From positions 124,001 through 188,000 of the forward strand of contig NZ_FNRJ01000004.1 in the NCBI RefSeq assembly GCF_900107855.1: a stretch of 64,000 nt of DNA. The letters are read 5' to 3'. Below the pieces are notes generated by a model that ran no database searches, had not been told where the DNA came from, and saw nothing but the letters and a program-made list of their open reading frames with translations. The stretch comes from Marinobacterium iners DSM 11526 (GTDB taxonomy: Bacteria; Pseudomonadota; Gammaproteobacteria; Pseudomonadales; Balneatricaceae). A program made the position numbers and the translations under genes. Positions 47,277-57,097 of this stretch are shown here, piece after piece. The stretch's first letter is position 1, and the number at the start of each line of letters is the position of its first letter.

Positions 47277-47723
47277 TTAATTATAAATTTCTTTCCCTCT
47301 GGCAGTGAAAGATACACCTTGATTGCCTGTCATTATTGATTCAATAATGGGGGTGTTAACTTCTTTTTCTGAATCCCATTTAACGATGAAGCTCGCTCCA
47401 CTTCCTCCCTCTTTATCCTTATGAGGAATAACATATTCGGTAGATGATAATGGCCTCAAGAGTAGATCGGAATCCAAGAATGAATTGATCATTTTTCCTT
47501 TACTATCATAGTAATTAACTGTTTTTATGCGTATTGAATTCAGGGGGTCAGTATTCCTTATCATTAACGTTATTGTAAGAGATATGGGCGTTTTTTGGTT
47601 TCCAAAATAAATGTTTGAATATGCTGGTATATACATCGTTTGCTTGTTTTTTGTTTCATTTGCAAAAGAAAGTGTTGAAAATAATATAAGACATAGAAAT
47701 AAGCATGATTTTTTTGATTTCAT
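47277..47723 (-). CDS. DUF3124 family exported protein
   Basis: This 148-residue protein has a signal peptide (about 1-20, ending S-F-A) and the DUF3124 pattern: Y-I-P-A-Y-S-N-I-Y-F-G, I-R-N-T-D, N-Y-Y-D-S-K-G-K and a late G-G-S-G-A-S-F-I-V-K-W. The function is unknown. The gene is strongly AT-rich compared with its neighbours, a sign of transfer, and opens the accessory region. The ATG at 47723 is chosen because it starts the signal peptide; no good ribosome site was seen. Confidence 0.8.
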   Translation of the reverse strand: MKSKKSCLFLCLILFSTLSFANETKNKQTMYIPAYSNIYFGNQKTPISLTITLMIRNTDPLNSIRIKTVNYYDSKGKMINSFLDSDLLLRPLSSTEYVIPHKDKEGGSGASFIVKWDSEKEVNTPIIESIMTGNQGVSFTARGKEIYN

Positions 47724-47898
47724 AGTGGGTACTATAATGTCTGATTTTAAAGTATAAAGCATACTTCTAACATAGTACGAGTCGCTTTGAAAGCTGTTCT
47801 TATCCTGCTCTTCCCACGTGGAAACAGGAAAATATACAGTAACTGAAGTGATACACAGAGTGCGACTGTTTTCGTTTATACGGTCTGTTAGCACAATA

Positions 47899-47948
47899 CC
47901 CTCACCAAGAACGGCGATGCTTTTACGGCGAATCGTTCTTGGTGAGGG
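47899..47948. repeat. Perfect 15-bp inverted repeat
   Basis: CCCTCACCAAGAACG at 47899-47913 is mirrored at 47934-47948 around a 20-base centre. It lies just beyond the end of the broken IPTL-CTERM gene and differs from the hairpin used by the other copies. It could be a terminator, a small mobile element or a scar. Confidence 0.6.
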
Positions 47949-47957
47949 GGTGGGGCC

Positions 47958-48410
47958 TCAGTCAGATTTTTCTACTCGCTGTACTTTGCTCAGGGCCAGC
48001 ATGCCCATGATCCCCGCCAGCAGCATCATGGCCCACTGCGGCAGTGTGGGGATTGGAGCGACGTCCTGTGTTATCCATGCCGGGCCGCCCGGATCATCAA
48101 TGATGCCGTTGACACTCAGGTCACTGTCGCCTGCGCCGCCATCGGTCACTGGGTGGGCATACCAGTGGTCAGCAGAGATGTCTGCCGTTGGGCCGTATTT
48201 GTAGTATCGAGCCCAGGTTTGCAACTGTCAGATTCTGGGCAGAATTCAGATTCCATTCGCTGTCTGTGACGGACAGGTGCAGCATTTTGCCACTGTGTGG
48301 TCCTTCGGACAGTGTTAGCTGCATCTCGGCGCGTCGCGGAGGTGCTTCTAGGCCTTGTGCCATGAGCGTGAAGTTGAACAGATCACCACTTGAACCATCA
48401 GTTGCGTGAA
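47958..48410 (-). pseudogene. Broken IPTL-CTERM gene (3' module only)
   Basis: Two overlapping frames together spell a decayed copy of the 3' module. The upstream frame (48169 to about 48410) reads like the propeller proteins (G-L-E-A-P-P-R-R-A-E-M-Q-L). After V-A-N-L the frame shifts and about 50 codons are lost, then R-Y-Y-K-Y-G-P-T-A-D resumes in the other frame. A further in-frame loss of about 13 codons follows D-H-W-Y-A-H-P. The tail I-P-T-L-P-Q-W is intact and ends at 47958. No start or signal peptide remains. It looks like the remnant of a propeller-type gene joined to a DUF1566-type end. Confidence 0.85.
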
Positions 48411-48474
48411 AGAAGAAGGGAGGACACTTTTCATTTTAAATTCCGTTTAGCACTTGGCTCTGTCGTCGAATTTG

Positions 48475-50097
48475 CTAATCAGAGTCCAATTGATGAAGTC
48501 GGACGCGAAATTTGTTCGAGATCGTGAGCTGGTAAAGCGCCAGACCGCTAAGGCCGAAAATCAGCACTAGCCATGCGAGTGGTCCAGCGACCGGCACTGC
48601 AACGGCCGCAGGCAAAACAACTTTGAGCACTTCAATGCGCACAGTCGCTTCGTCACATACACGGGGAGAGCCTGCGTCGCAAACCTGGTAGATAAAGCTG
48701 TCGGTGCCACTGAAGCCGCTGTCACGCGAGTAGCTGCAGCCGTTTGAGTCACAGCTGGCCGTCCCATTTGAAGCGGGCACACTGACAATAAGGCTGGCAG
48801 GATCAAGGCCGGGGCCGCCAGGACTATCCGCGTCGTTTGCAAGCACATTGATATCGATTGATGAATCGTTCAGCGTCACATCATCATCAACCAGTAACAG
48901 TTCATTACTGACTCGGACGACGGACGCCATGGAGCTGTTATTCGTCGGCAATCGATCACTCTGCGGCTGTAACAGGCTCCACTCTGCTTTAAGGGTCGTA
49001 TTGGGGGCAGCCGCAGGGTCAACACGGGTTGTGACATCAAGGGTGTAACTGGCAGGGTCCACCAGCCCACTGGCGGTACAATACACGTTGCCTGATGTAC
49101 CCACCGTCGGTGTTGTACAGCTGAATATCGGATCGGCTGTCAGTGACATGAACTGCAGACTGGCAGGCAAAGGCAAGCTTATTTCTACACTGGGTAGTGG
49201 AGTGCCGGACACCAGGGTGCTTCCGTTCACCGTGGCAGACCAAATGAGTAGATCGGCTGGCGCCACGACAGAGTGCGAAACCGATGAACTCAGGGCAAAA
49301 TCGAAATCGGCACAATTGGGCTGACCCTCAACCCAGTTTGAGCGGGTGCCAACGAGGTTGAATCCTGACAGGGAACCGGGGTTGCTGCCGACCAGGTCCG
49401 GCAATGTATTCAGGCCGGTATTGTCTGCCCCTGGGGTACCGACTTCAAAGTCGTAGGCATGGAGTGGGTTGCCGGTACTCAGACAGTAATTATTGGCAAT
49501 TTGACTGATGCTGCCGGCATCCAGCGCGGAACCCCAAACGCGGACATTATCCAGTACCCCATTAAATAACTGCTGGCCGTCCGTGCGCCCGCCCAGCGTG
49601 AAGGTATTGTCAGTACCTACGCTTGATGAACCTGCACCGCCTGCCGATGTAGTGTTTTGGCCATTGGTCCAGATGGAAACCTCGCTGCCGCCGGGCTCCC
49701 AGCGGAAGGCCAGACTCTTCCAGACGCCGATGCTCAGGTTGGATAGGCTTCTTCTTGAATAGAAAGAACCGTTATGTCGCATGAAAAAATAAACCTCGCC
49801 GGAACCGTTAAACAGTGCAGTGGCGAAATTGTTGCCGTCCTGTTGAATAAAAAATAAACGTTGGAAGGAGCCTAAACCCTTGGGTTGAACCTGAAGGGTT
49901 AAACTGAACCCGTTATCCAGCAAGTTGGACCATTGCTGCGGCACACTGGATAGGGTGACGTAGTCATTCTGGCCGTCAAAATCCAATGCGACACTCTGGG
50001 CCCAAGTCCCTGAAACAGGCATGACGCATACCAACAGGATGAATAATCTTGTCTTATATTTTAGCCATCCGAACGGCTTGGATATTACGGTGCGCAT
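48475..50097 (-). CDS. LamG and Big_9-type surface protein with variant sorting tail
   Basis: This 540-residue protein has a signal peptide (about residues 14-34, ending T-W-A), a LamG/concanavalin-like domain (about 36-200), a DUF11-like conserved-repeat region (about 265-390) and a Big_9/cadherin-like domain (about 402-495, with N-V-L-A-N-D-A-D and F-S-G-T-D-S-F-I-Y). Its C-terminus V-P-V-A-G-P-L-A-W followed by a helix and a basic, 20-residue tail looks like a diverged IPTL-CTERM signal but lacks the IPTL motif. LamG domains often bind carbohydrate. The lack of the choice-of-anchor-like module sets it apart from its neighbours. Confidence 0.75.
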   Translation of the reverse strand: MRTVISKPFGWLKYKTRLFILLVCVMPVSGTWAQSVALDFDGQNDYVTLSSVPQQWSNLLDNGFSLTLQVQPKGLGSFQRLFFIQQDGNNFATALFNGSGEVYFFMRHNGSFYSRRSLSNLSIGVWKSLAFRWEPGGSEVSIWTNGQNTTSAGGAGSSSVGTDNTFTLGGRTDGQQLFNGVLDNVRVWGSALDAGSISQIANNYCLSTGNPLHAYDFEVGTPGADNTGLNTLPDLVGSNPGSLSGFNLVGTRSNWVEGQPNCADFDFALSSSVSHSVVAPADLLIWSATVNGSTLVSGTPLPSVEISLPLPASLQFMSLTADPIFSCTTPTVGTSGNVYCTASGLVDPASYTLDVTTRVDPAAAPNTTLKAEWSLLQPQSDRLPTNNSSMASVVRVSNELLLVDDDVTLNDSSIDINVLANDADSPGGPGLDPASLIVSVPASNGTASCDSNGCSYSRDSGFSGTDSFIYQVCDAGSPRVCDEATVRIEVLKVVLPAAVAVPVAGPLAWLVLIFGLSGLALYQLTISNKFRVRLHQLDSD

Positions 50098-50153
50098 CTA
50101 TTTTTCCATTTTGGTCAATGGCGGTAAGGTAACAAAAGCCGTAAAAACAAGCG

Positions 50154-50198
50154 TCCACTGAGCGCTACACATGTTCAAAAGTGCAGTGCTCGCGGAGT
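50154..50198. repeat. Hairpin repeat 1 of 6 (after the propeller gene)
   Basis: TCCACTGAGCGCT near 50154 and a matching 3' arm ending near 50198 form an imperfect stem; this copy has the most mismatches. It lies 24 bp after the stop at 50222 and is followed on the minus strand by a T-rich run, so it probably terminates transcription. Confidence 0.6.
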
Positions 50199-50221
50199 GA
50201 CTGGGGAAGCGGCAATGCTTC

Positions 50222-53200
50222 TCAGGTACTGCGCACCCGCTGTACTTTGCTCAGGGCCAGCATGCCCATGATTCCCGCCAGCAACATCATGGCCCACTGT
50301 GGCAGCGTGGGGATGGCCGTGACATTGCCGGGCGCTGCGCTTATCCATGCCGGGCCGCCCGGGTCATCAATAATGCCGTTGACGCTCAGGTCACTGTCGC
50401 CTGCGCCGCCATCGGTCAGGGTCAGGGTGATGGTGTTGCCACTGATCACCGCGCCGGGGTAGGCATACCAATGGTCAGCGGGGTTGTCTGCTGTTGGGCC
50501 GTATTTGTAGTAGCGTGCTCCTGCGGGCAGATCAAACGGGTAGGTCAGTACTATCGTGGAGCTGTTGCCAGCAGTGCCGTCGGTCAGCCGCAGGCTTACG
50601 GCCCCGTGCGGCAGGATGACACCCTGCGGCAAGGCGGTTCCCACGCTGGCTGCTGTCAGGCTCTGCGCTGCATCCAGGTTCCATTCGCTGTCTGTAACAG
50701 ACAGGTTCAGAATTTTGCCGCTGTGTGGGCCTTCGGACAGTGGCAGCTGCATCTCGGTGCGTCGCGGAGGAGCTTCTACGCCCTTCGCCTTGAGTGTGAA
50801 GGTGAACAGGTCACCACTTGAGCCTGAGCATGTCAGTATATCCGTGTAATCCCCTGGTTCTTTTGCGCTGACGGTTATTGTCAGCGTTGCGTTGCTGTTG
50901 GCAGGTATTGTTAGAGGGGACTGGTCAATCGCAAATGCACTACCATCATTTATACTGCAGCTAAGTGTTTCATCAGCCGAGGCATGATTTTGAAAGCTAA
51001 TAGTGGAGTTAGAGGCTTTAACCAAGAGGTCTGTCGTTTTTTCTTCGGCCGGAGTCGGGTCGACAGTGAACTGCGGAAGCTCGATTGTACTGCCACTAGG
51101 CGGGGATGAGGTCAGCGTGTAAAACGCTGAGCCTTTGAGCGTGAACGCTAGCTCTTCCACTAACCCATCGCCGATATTGTTTTCCATCACCCAGCAGATC
51201 ATTTCGGAGCTGAATTCACCAGCAGATGTGCTGTCGAAGAATACGTCAAAGCTTAAGCTAGCATCTTCTCCCGCAACAAATTTTTCATGCGGTTGTGGCC
51301 CGGCGGCATCCGAGAAGGGTTCGCTCAATAAATGCGGTGCGCAATACACGTCCAGGTCAACCCTGTTTCCGGTACTGTTTATGATAAACGGGGCGGAGGT
51401 TGCAGGCGTCCCTACCTGCTGTCGAGGAAAGACAACCTCGGCGCCCGTGGCGGGAACAGAAGCGACAGGCATAACAGCCCCTGCCCTGAATTTGTAGATG
51501 AAAGCGTGACCCGTACTATCTTCACACTCCAAGGAGGCATCAACAGGGGGGGAATGCCTGTCAGTGTGGTAAGTTACAGTTAGATCGAATGTTCCATTGG
51601 GGGCAATACTGCCCGGGATCTCGCTCAGGTAGAAGTCGCTTGCAGTAGACCTCACCTCGCAGCTAAGACCTGTTGGACTGGCGTTGGTGTTACTGAACTG
51701 GATACGTCGTTTCAGGTGTGAATCAGGGTTTTCCGGGAATAAATAACCCATATCGACGATACCGCGGATCGGCCATGCGTCAACAAGCTTAGCCTCTAAA
51801 GGGCCAAAGCTCTCGCCTGACAGGTTATAGGTAAATGATCCTCCCAAATTCTCTCCACAGCTCAGAGTGCCGGTAAATATTCCGCTGGTCTCAGGGTTGA
51901 GGAAAACGGTCAGATCTGCACTGCCTTTGCCAGGTATGACAATGTTACCGCTGGAAAGTGAAAATGGACCTGCTCCACTGGTTACGCTACAGGCAAGAAC
52001 GGCCTCGATGGAGTTACTGTTCTGAAAGTTGATTGTACGGCTGGTTGCGCCATCGGCAATAATCTGGGTTGGCAAAATAATGGAAGAACCACTGTCTGGC
52101 GTGGCCGTAGTGGGAACAACATAGTTTCCTGAAACTGAATAAGAAAATATACTTCCGGTACTATCTGTGCAGGTTAGTGTATCCGTGTAATTGCCAACCT
52201 CTGCTGTTGAAAAGCTGAGAGTAACGTCGCCCCAGCCGCCCGGTTCAACGGTCTGACTGCTGGTATCCAGTGAAAATTCAGCGCCTTTATCCAGCTTGCA
52301 TTCAAGACCTACAGGCAATTCGTTATTCCCGTTGTGGAATTGAAACAAATACTCGCTTACTGCGTTAATGGGAAGATTGGGCGAAGTCACTGAACCTGGC
52401 GCAGTTCTAGCGTTCAACGGTAGCGGGCCACCGATAAAGTGCCCCTCCGCAATGCCGCCGCCGCTAATATGGATTTTTTCTTGTGTTGAAGGAAAGCCTT
52501 CCGCCCCCCAAACATAGGATACTTTGTAGAGATCCGCGCGACCAGTATAGACATACAGTTGGTTTTTAAGCGGGTGTGCTTCTATATTCAACGGAATAGA
52601 GTCGTTTGTATCGAATTTTATTGATCCAATGTAACGAGGCCCGTTAGCTTGGACTACGCGGATGTTTGCAGATTTGCGATAGCCATCCGGAAAAAAGTCT
52701 CCTGTAACTCCGTTGACGAACGCAAGCTGACCATCGTATGAAAAAGTGATCTGTCCTCGGGAAGTGTTACCACCGGGCAGTAAAGTGTACATTCTTTCGG
52801 CGCCAACGTATCCGTACTCGCCGTCCTTTACGCCAACAGAGCTGACAACGCATTCGTCAGTATCCGTCCTGCGATCAAAGCCACAACTATGATAAAGATG
52901 CCGGTAAGGTCCACCAAAGGCGTTCCTCGGATTTGGATTGGCACGTATGGAGCGTTGTCCGGAGGGCGAGAAAAAGCCAAAGCCGCCTACGCCTTTATAG
53001 GTAAAATTTTCTGTATCATAAAAGCGGTATGTCCCCCTCATGCTTAAGGCCACCATTACAACACTGTTGTCGGGTAAAACATCGATGGCCTTAACTCCAC
53101 CGCCCACGTGAACGGACGCCAACACTTGACGAGATTGAGCATCAATAAAGTAAAGGTGGCCCGCGCTATCCACGGCATAGATTCTTTGCCCATCGGGGCT

Positions 53201-53599
53201 GGATGTCACCACAGTTAAATAATCGTTTGCCGAAAAGCCCTCTTCTGGGGGAATGGCAATATGGGCCGCGACTGTATGACTGGTGGTGTCAATGACTGTT
53301 ATCTCGCGGTCCACCAGGCTTGATCCGACAGCTCCAGCTATGACGCCATACACATATTTCCCGCCAGGACGCGCGTCTAGATGACCTAGCGTTCTGCCAA
53401 CGTCAAGCCGTTTAACCTCGCTCATTGTATTTAAATCGACTACCGCAACAGATTCGCCTGCATTCAAGTAAGCGAAGGGGGCAGCTGTTGTAGTATTGGC
53501 TGCAAAAAGAAATAGTAAACAGGCGCATCTCGTGAGGCAGCGTTTCAGAAAATACATCCATACCCCGGTCAGTAGTATGAAGCAGGACTGTTCTTTCAT
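50222..53599 (-). CDS. Large beta-propeller surface protein with IPTL-CTERM tail
   Basis: This 1125-residue protein has a signal peptide (about residues 18-42, ending T-A-A), an N-terminal YVTN-like beta-propeller (about 45-390, with D-G-Q-R-I-Y-A-V-D and H-L-Y-F-I-D), then several HYDIN/ASH-like beta-sandwich repeats (about 395-900), a choice-of-anchor-U-like domain (about 945-1090) and the sorting tail I-P-T-L-P-Q-W starting at 1096. XrtH should cleave this tail. The ATG at 53599 has GGAG six bases upstream; 53611 would have none. The 217 bp upstream (53600-53816) hold no gene. It is a paralogue of the gene at 60847. Confidence 0.88.
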   Translation of the reverse strand: MKEQSCFILLTGVWMYFLKRCLTRCACLLFLFAANTTTAAPFAYLNAGESVAVVDLNTMSEVKRLDVGRTLGHLDARPGGKYVYGVIAGAVGSSLVDREITVIDTTSHTVAAHIAIPPEEGFSANDYLTVVTSSPDGQRIYAVDSAGHLYFIDAQSRQVLASVHVGGGVKAIDVLPDNSVVMVALSMRGTYRFYDTENFTYKGVGGFGFFSPSGQRSIRANPNPRNAFGGPYRHLYHSCGFDRRTDTDECVVSSVGVKDGEYGYVGAERMYTLLPGGNTSRGQITFSYDGQLAFVNGVTGDFFPDGYRKSANIRVVQANGPRYIGSIKFDTNDSIPLNIEAHPLKNQLYVYTGRADLYKVSYVWGAEGFPSTQEKIHISGGGIAEGHFIGGPLPLNARTAPGSVTSPNLPINAVSEYLFQFHNGNNELPVGLECKLDKGAEFSLDTSSQTVEPGGWGDVTLSFSTAEVGNYTDTLTCTDSTGSIFSYSVSGNYVVPTTATPDSGSSIILPTQIIADGATSRTINFQNSNSIEAVLACSVTSGAGPFSLSSGNIVIPGKGSADLTVFLNPETSGIFTGTLSCGENLGGSFTYNLSGESFGPLEAKLVDAWPIRGIVDMGYLFPENPDSHLKRRIQFSNTNASPTGLSCEVRSTASDFYLSEIPGSIAPNGTFDLTVTYHTDRHSPPVDASLECEDSTGHAFIYKFRAGAVMPVASVPATGAEVVFPRQQVGTPATSAPFIINSTGNRVDLDVYCAPHLLSEPFSDAAGPQPHEKFVAGEDASLSFDVFFDSTSAGEFSSEMICWVMENNIGDGLVEELAFTLKGSAFYTLTSSPPSGSTIELPQFTVDPTPAEEKTTDLLVKASNSTISFQNHASADETLSCSINDGSAFAIDQSPLTIPANSNATLTITVSAKEPGDYTDILTCSGSSGDLFTFTLKAKGVEAPPRRTEMQLPLSEGPHSGKILNLSVTDSEWNLDAAQSLTAASVGTALPQGVILPHGAVSLRLTDGTAGNSSTIVLTYPFDLPAGARYYKYGPTADNPADHWYAYPGAVISGNTITLTLTDGGAGDSDLSVNGIIDDPGGPAWISAAPGNVTAIPTLPQWAMMLLAGIMGMLALSKVQRVRST

Positions 53600-53816
53600 T
53601 TGTAACTCCATTTGGGATATCTCTACCTTGCCTCAGGCTCTATTGTTTCGCTCGCTACCGGAGCAGGAGTTGGAGCTCACGGTGTCAGGCACGATTCCCT
53701 GTGGATACTCTGAGCCGTGCGAGGCTGTTGGCGGCTCGGTTTTCCGTTGGGTACATCGTTTTATTCCCAAGTTCATACGTGATGGGGAAAAGTAGCAAAT
53801 GCAGAAAAAATCGGCG

Positions 53817-53859
53817 TCCACTGAGCGTTACACATATGAGAAAGTGCAGCGCTAGTGGA
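53817..53859. repeat. Hairpin repeat 2 of 6
   Basis: TCCACTGAGCG and CGCTAGTGGA arms enclose about 20 bases. It lies 27 bp after the stop at 53886 and is followed on the minus strand by GATTTTTTC, terminator-like. Confidence 0.7.
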
Positions 53860-53885
53860 GTGATTGTGGGGGGCGGCAATGCTTC

Positions 53886-55400
53886 TCAGGTATTGCGCAC
53901 CCGCACTCTGTTCAGGGCCAGCATGCCCATGATTCCCGCCAGCAACATCATGGCCCACTGTGGCAGTGTGGGGATTGGAGCGACGTCCTGTGTTATCCAT
54001 GCCGGGCCGCCCGGATCATCAATGATGCCGTTGACACTCAGGTCACTGTCGCCTGCGCTGCCATCGGTCAGGGTCAGGGTGATGGTGTTGCCACTGATCA
54101 CCGCGTCGGGGTAGGCATACCAGTGGTCAGCAGGGTTGCCTGCTGTTGCGCCGTATTTGTAGTAGCGGGTCCCGGCGGGCAGCTCTTCCGGGTAGGTCAG
54201 CACAACCGTCGCATTGCTGCCCGGCGTGCCATTGGTCAGACGCAGGCTTACGGCCCCGTGCGGCAGGCTGACCCTTGGCGGCAAGGCAGTAGCAAAGCTG
54301 GTCGCTGTCAGGCTCTGCGCTTTTTCCAGGCTCCATTCGCTGCCTGTGACCGTCAGATTCAGCGTTTCGCCGTTGTGTGGGCCTTCGAGCAGTTGCAGTG
54401 GCATATCGGTGCGCCGAGTTGCAGTGGTGGAAAAACTGGCGCTGGTTTCCTGCAGGGCCGTAGTTTCGCCGTAAAGGCTCATGATGCCGGTAGTCTGGCC
54501 GCTGCGCAGGGTAAAGGTGGCTGTATGGCTGTTGCCCACCGTGACTGGGGCCGTGAGGCGCACAGTGATTTGATCACCGCTTTTGACAATGGCTTCCTGT
54601 ACCCAGTCGCCGGTGCCGTTTATCTGGAATTCGGGGTTGCCATCGCCACTGATGCGTGCACCGCCCCAGGCCTGGCCAGCAGGTACGCTGGACCCAAGGG
54701 TGAAAGCGGAGAAGGTGGCGAAATCTCCGGCGCTGACTGTCAGCGCACTGGGGGGCGTCAAAGTTGCAAAAGGCTGTCCGCCGCGCACAAGGCGAACGTT
54801 GTAGCCTTCATTACGGTACGTCAGGGCGTAGCTCGAAGAGTTAAAGTCTACGCGTATAGGGTCGTAGCTCCCGAAGATGTAAGAGGCAGACCCAGACCAG
54901 ACATGCGAAGAAGGTGTATCGGGAAATACGCTTTGGTTGATCTTGGGGGGGGCGCCGCAGTTCTCGGTAATTTTCAGCAACTCGTTCTTGTACGCCATGC
55001 GCCAGCCGCCGCTCACCAGCAGGTTCTGGCTGAAGCCGGCCCCGATGCCCAAGTAGGTTTGATCCGCGAAGGATGCGGGCAGCAGGCGGTCCGTTTCGGC
55101 CCAGGTGTTCCAGTTTTTCGCCTGCGGGGTCCCGGCGCATTGTCCGCTCTCGAACGTCATGCCTTCGATGCAGCGCTTCCACACCAGACCGGTGGGCCAG
55201 TGCATGGCGCTGGCGACGCCATTGGCCTCGCCCAGAATGTATTGATCGTCCGTGTTATCGCCTGTGGGGCAGTTCTGCGCCTGTGCCAGCAGTGGTGAGG
55301 CGCAGGCGCCCAGCAGGGTCAGCCAACGCGTCAGTGAGAGAGTCCTGTGGCGAAAAAAACGGCTCTTGGTCGTCTGGATTCGGTGCTCGGGTGCTGACAT
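53886..55400 (-). CDS. DUF1566 surface protein with IPTL-CTERM tail, copy A
   Basis: This 504-residue protein has a signal peptide (about 22-41, ending A-Q-A), a DUF1566 (Lcl_C-like) domain (about 60-212) with G-G-W-R-M-A-Y-K-N-E-L and N-V-R-L-V-R-G-G, a beta-sandwich linker (about 215-335), a choice-of-anchor-U-like domain and the tail I-P-T-L-P-Q-W from 476. DUF1566 has a C-type-lectin-like fold and suggests ligand binding at the surface. The residues 172-201 differ strongly from the other copies. The ATG at 55400 has GGAG eight bases upstream; the longer frame to 55481 runs through the hairpin repeat and is not real. Confidence 0.9.
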   Translation of the reverse strand: MSAPEHRIQTTKSRFFRHRTLSLTRWLTLLGACASPLLAQAQNCPTGDNTDDQYILGEANGVASAMHWPTGLVWKRCIEGMTFESGQCAGTPQAKNWNTWAETDRLLPASFADQTYLGIGAGFSQNLLVSGGWRMAYKNELLKITENCGAPPKINQSVFPDTPSSHVWSGSASYIFGSYDPIRVDFNSSSYALTYRNEGYNVRLVRGGQPFATLTPPSALTVSAGDFATFSAFTLGSSVPAGQAWGGARISGDGNPEFQINGTGDWVQEAIVKSGDQITVRLTAPVTVGNSHTATFTLRSGQTTGIMSLYGETTALQETSASFSTTATRRTDMPLQLLEGPHNGETLNLTVTGSEWSLEKAQSLTATSFATALPPRVSLPHGAVSLRLTNGTPGSNATVVLTYPEELPAGTRYYKYGATAGNPADHWYAYPDAVISGNTITLTLTDGSAGDSDLSVNGIIDDPGGPAWITQDVAPIPTLPQWAMMLLAGIMGMLALNRVRVRNT

Positions 55401-55456
55401 GTTGTTGTCTCCGCTTTGATTTGTGCGAAAACTAACAAAGGTGGGAGCAATTAGCG

Positions 55457-55499
55457 TCCACTGAGCGCTACACCTGTTCAAAAGTGCAGCGCTAGTGGA
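55457..55499. repeat. Hairpin repeat 3 of 6
   Basis: TCCACTGAGCGCT and AGCGCTAGTGGA arms pair around about 18 bases, 25 bp after the stop at 55524. The next gene's leader and GGAG site follow within 100 bp. Confidence 0.7.
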
Positions 55500-55523
55500 G
55501 TGATTGTGGGGCGGTAATGCTTC

Positions 55524-57041
55524 TCAGGTATTGCGCACCCGCACTCTGTTCAGGGCCAGCATGCCCATGATTCCCGCCAGCAACATCATGGCCCACTGTG
55601 GCAGTGTGGGGATTGGAGCGACGTCCTGTGTTATCCATGCCGGGCCGCCCGGATCGGCGATGATGCCGTTGACACTCAGGTCGCTGTCGCCCGCGCCGCC
55701 ATCGGTCAGGGTCAGGGTGATGGTGTTGCCACTGATCACCGCGCCGGGGTAGGCATACCAGTGGTCAGCGGGGTTGTCTGCCGTTGGGCCGTATTTGTAG
55801 TAGCGCGTGCCTGCGGGCAGGTTTTCCGGGTAGGTCAGCACAACCGTCGCATTGCTGCCCGGTGTGCCATTGGTCAGACGCAGGCTTACGGCACCGTGCG
55901 GCAGGGTGACTCTTGGTGGCAAGGCGGTAGCCAGGCTGGCCGTTGTCAGGCTTCGTGCTGAATCCAGGTGCCACTCGCTGCCTGTTACCGTCAGATCGAG
56001 TGCTTCGCCGCTGTGTGGGCCTGCGGGCAGTTGCAGTGATAGACCGGTGCGCCGGGCCGCAGTGGTGGAAAAACTAGCGCTGGTTTCCTGCAGGGCTGTG
56101 GCTTCACTGCCGCCATTGCTTGCATTGTCGCTGGTGCCGGTGGTCTGGCCGCTGCGCAGGGTGAAGGTAACGGTACGGCTACCGGAGTCCGGGGCGTTGA
56201 AACGCACGGCGATCTGATCGCCGCTTTTGACAATGGCCTCCTGCACCCAGCCGCCGGTGCCGTTTAGCTGGAATTCGGGGTTGCCATCGCCACTGATGCG
56301 TGCACCGCCCCAGGCCTGGCCGGAGGGCATGCTGGGCGCAAGGGTGAAAGTTGGGAAGGTGACGGAGTCTCCAGCGCTGACGGTCTGCGCGCTGGGGGAC
56401 GTCAGAGCGGCAAAAGACTGTCCGCCGCGCACAAAGCGAACGCGGCCGCTATAGGGAAGGAAGTCCCTGCCGGTGAGGAAACTTTTGAAGTACACGCCCC
56501 ACGCCATCTCAGGAATGTCGGCGTAGGGCGAACCCGACCAGAAATACTCAGACGGAGTATTGGGAAACACTGTGCGGTTGACCTTGGGGTTGTTACCACA
56601 CCCCTCGGCGATCTTCATCAATTCATTTTTGTACGCCATGCGCCAGCCGCCGCTCACCAGCAGGTTCTGGCTAAAGCTGGCCCCGATTTTCCAGTCGGTT
56701 TGATTTGCGAAGGATGTGGGCAACAAGCGGTTCGTTTCGGCCCAGGTGCTCCAGTCTTGCGCCTGCGGGGTGCCGGTGCATTCTCCGCTCTCGAACGTCT
56801 GGCCCTCGCTGCAGCGTTTCCACACCAGACCGGTGGGCCAGTGCATGGCGCTGGCGACGCCATTGGCCTCGCCCAGTATGTATTGATCATCTATGTTATC
56901 GCCTGTGGGGCAGTTCTGCGCCTGTGCCAGCAGTGGTGCGGTGCAGGTGCTCAGCAGGGTAAGACAACGCGCCAGCGAGAGAGCCCTGTCGCTAAAAAGT
57001 TGGCTTTTGGTCGTCAGAGTTCGGTGCTCGGGGGCTGGCAT
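55524..57041 (-). CDS. DUF1566 surface protein with IPTL-CTERM tail, copy B
   Basis: This 505-residue protein has the same plan as copy A: signal peptide to about residue 42, DUF1566 domain (about 60-210), beta-sandwich linker, choice-of-anchor-U-like domain and I-P-T-L-P-Q-W from 477. The divergent stretch is residues 172-200, and its closing motif reads V-R-F-V-R-G-G instead of R-L-V-R. The ATG at 57041 carries the same GGAG leader as the other copies. A longer frame to 57281 would read through the 3' end of copy C and is rejected. Confidence 0.9.
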   Translation of the reverse strand: MPAPEHRTLTTKSQLFSDRALSLARCLTLLSTCTAPLLAQAQNCPTGDNIDDQYILGEANGVASAMHWPTGLVWKRCSEGQTFESGECTGTPQAQDWSTWAETNRLLPTSFANQTDWKIGASFSQNLLVSGGWRMAYKNELMKIAEGCGNNPKVNRTVFPNTPSEYFWSGSPYADIPEMAWGVYFKSFLTGRDFLPYSGRVRFVRGGQSFAALTSPSAQTVSAGDSVTFPTFTLAPSMPSGQAWGGARISGDGNPEFQLNGTGGWVQEAIVKSGDQIAVRFNAPDSGSRTVTFTLRSGQTTGTSDNASNGGSEATALQETSASFSTTAARRTGLSLQLPAGPHSGEALDLTVTGSEWHLDSARSLTTASLATALPPRVTLPHGAVSLRLTNGTPGSNATVVLTYPENLPAGTRYYKYGPTADNPADHWYAYPGAVISGNTITLTLTDGGAGDSDLSVNGIIADPGGPAWITQDVAPIPTLPQWAMMLLAGIMGMLALNRVRVRNT

Positions 57042-57097
57042 GTTGTTGTCTCCGCTTTGATTTGTGCGAAAACTAACAAAGGTGGGAGCAATTAGCG

